A DNA stretch of 6,219 nucleotides from Thermoplasmatota archaeon (GTDB lineage Archaea; Thermoplasmatota; Thermoplasmata; GCA-020350865; JAUVCJ01), in assembly GCA_030595765.1 (NCBI GenBank), contig JAUVCJ010000151.1, forward strand, positions 1 to 6,219, in the 5' to 3' direction. The translations under genes and the position numbers were made by a program. Every line of letters begins with the position of its first letter. Within the stretch, counting starts at the first letter, position 1. Positions 5,343 through 6,219 of this stretch are shown piece by piece. Below the pieces are notes generated by a model that saw only the letters and a list, made by a program, of their open reading frames with translations, did not search any database and was not told the origin of the DNA.

Positions 5343-6167
5343 ATGATACGTAATGCAAAAATGGAGGAGCTAGAAAGTATTCTGGCTTTCAGCCAGGGCT
5401 TGCATGGCTCTTATATGTCAGATAATCTGATGTTGAGAATGACAAACCAGCTTGACAATGTATTCGTTTCTGAAGAAAATAGCAAACTAATCGGATACGG
5501 AGTGGTAAGCAACGATAAAAAACCCAAAGGTAGCATTATACAGGTGGGTTTTCTGCCTAACGAGTGTGACGGAAATATGGAAACAATGCTTACTCATCTT
5601 GAGGATCACCTGACCAGCACTGGTTGCACTGCCATTCGAGCCAATGTTCGAAAAAAAAGCCCAGAAGCCAGTATATATCTCCAAAAAGGCTATTCTTTGA
5701 AGCTGGAACTGGACCTTCTAGAGTGCCCAAATATCCTGGAACACATTGGTAGTGCTCCTGAGAATGTCAGAGAATTCGGGAAGAGCGGAATACGAGGAGT
5801 GCTCAAAACCGAAAGGGAATGTTTTGAGCCCCACTGGCGGATGACAACAATGGAATTTCTGGCCTGGCAAAGATTGGAGGACAGGATATTTTTGGTTCTG
5901 GATAACGTAGTTGCTGTTGTGGGATATATTCTCATAAATGTTTGCGAGGGGGATAGCCTGCTAAGCAAAATTGCTGTACTGCCATCCCATCAGGGCAAAG
6001 GTTTTGGATCTGATCTACTCAACGCAGGATTAAAATGGGCTCATGATAATGGAGCCAGTACAATGCGCCTTAGCACGGATTCGAATAACTTAAAAGCTAA
6101 GAACCTCTACAAAAACCATGGATTTGAGGCCATTTCTCAAGAGTTAGAGCTTGAGATGATATATTAA
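5343..6167 (+). CDS. Two-domain GNAT family N-acetyltransferase
   Basis: 274 residues with two GNAT-like halves. The C-terminal half (about 130-274) has the acetyl-CoA-binding motif: strand SKIAVLPSH followed by QGKGFGS (Q217, G220, G222 of the Q/R-x-x-G-x-G/A signature), then DSNNLKAKNLYKNHGF, the usual motif-B end. The N-terminal half (about 1-125) keeps the fold's outline (VGFLPNE, then EASIYLQKGYSL near its end), but VGFLPNE is not followed by a Q/R-x-x-G-x-G signature, so it probably does not bind acetyl-CoA and may shape the substrate site. The substrate cannot be inferred: small amine, antibiotic-like compound or protein N-terminus are all possible. ATG 5343 is preceded by GAGGG at good spacing; Met7 is a weaker alternative. 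The gene reads more AT-rich than acs and stands alone with its own promoter candidate. No link to its neighbours is evident. Confidence 0.85.
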   Translation: MIRNAKMEELESILAFSQGLHGSYMSDNLMLRMTNQLDNVFVSEENSKLIGYGVVSNDKKPKGSIIQVGFLPNECDGNMETMLTHLEDHLTSTGCTAIRANVRKKSPEASIYLQKGYSLKLELDLLECPNILEHIGSAPENVREFGKSGIRGVLKTERECFEPHWRMTTMEFLAWQRLEDRIFLVLDNVVAVVGYILINVCEGDSLLSKIAVLPSHQGKGFGSDLLNAGLKWAHDNGASTMRLSTDSNNLKAKNLYKNHGFEAISQELELEMIY

Positions 6168-6219
6168 GTTATTTGTATTTGTTTAGCTGAGGCATAGTTC
6201 TTTTCGAAGTAGAAGCTCC
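6168..6219. other. Short 3' flank, no feature seen
   Basis: AT-rich sequence after the acetyltransferase stop. A short T-rich stretch at 6170-6184 might contribute to termination, but no hairpin or new gene start can be supported before the window ends. Confidence 0.4.

Overview
The window looks archaeal, most probably from an acetate-using methanogen of the Methanothrix (Methanosaeta) type. This is an inference from an AMP-forming acetyl-CoA synthetase with its own promoter, a euryarchaeal-style HypB, TATA-like elements about 26 bp before plausible transcript starts, T-tract terminators and a serine tRNA that appears to carry an archaeal-type intron. No database search was possible, so the genus is tentative.

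Layout. Positions 1-2262 (minus strand) hold two hydrogenase-maturation genes, hypB followed after one base by hypF; hypF is one uninterrupted reading frame that runs off the left edge. Positions 2263-2717 form a divergent intergenic region containing a decayed array of ~22-bp tandem repeats and the likely promoters of hypB and acs. Positions 2718-4640 (plus) encode acetyl-CoA synthetase, followed by a hairpin plus pyrimidine-rich terminator. Positions 4705-5342 contain no protein gene. They hold a cluster of structured repeats ending in a class II tRNA-Ser(GCU) at 5000-5112. Positions 5343-6167 (plus) encode a two-domain GNAT acetyltransferase.

How the genes relate. HypB and HypF belong to the pathway that builds the NiFe active site of hydrogenases: HypF makes the cyanide ligand precursor and HypB delivers nickel. 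Acs activates acetate to acetyl-CoA, which in Methanothrix-like organisms is the entry step of acetoclastic methanogenesis. The two systems are transcribed away from each other and may simply be neighbours.

The most unusual part is 4851-5112. The tRNA-Ser(GCU) cloverleaf forms only if about 29 nt are removed from its D-loop, and the insertion has features of a bulge-helix-bulge intron. The 5' part of this tRNA (acceptor strand plus D-arm start) is present in two further upstream copies at 78-79-bp spacing. Each copy has a different hairpin in the place of the intron and is followed by a perfect 12-nt reverse complement of the tRNA's own 5' end. The result is a set of mutually exclusive hairpins in front of, and overlapping, the tRNA.
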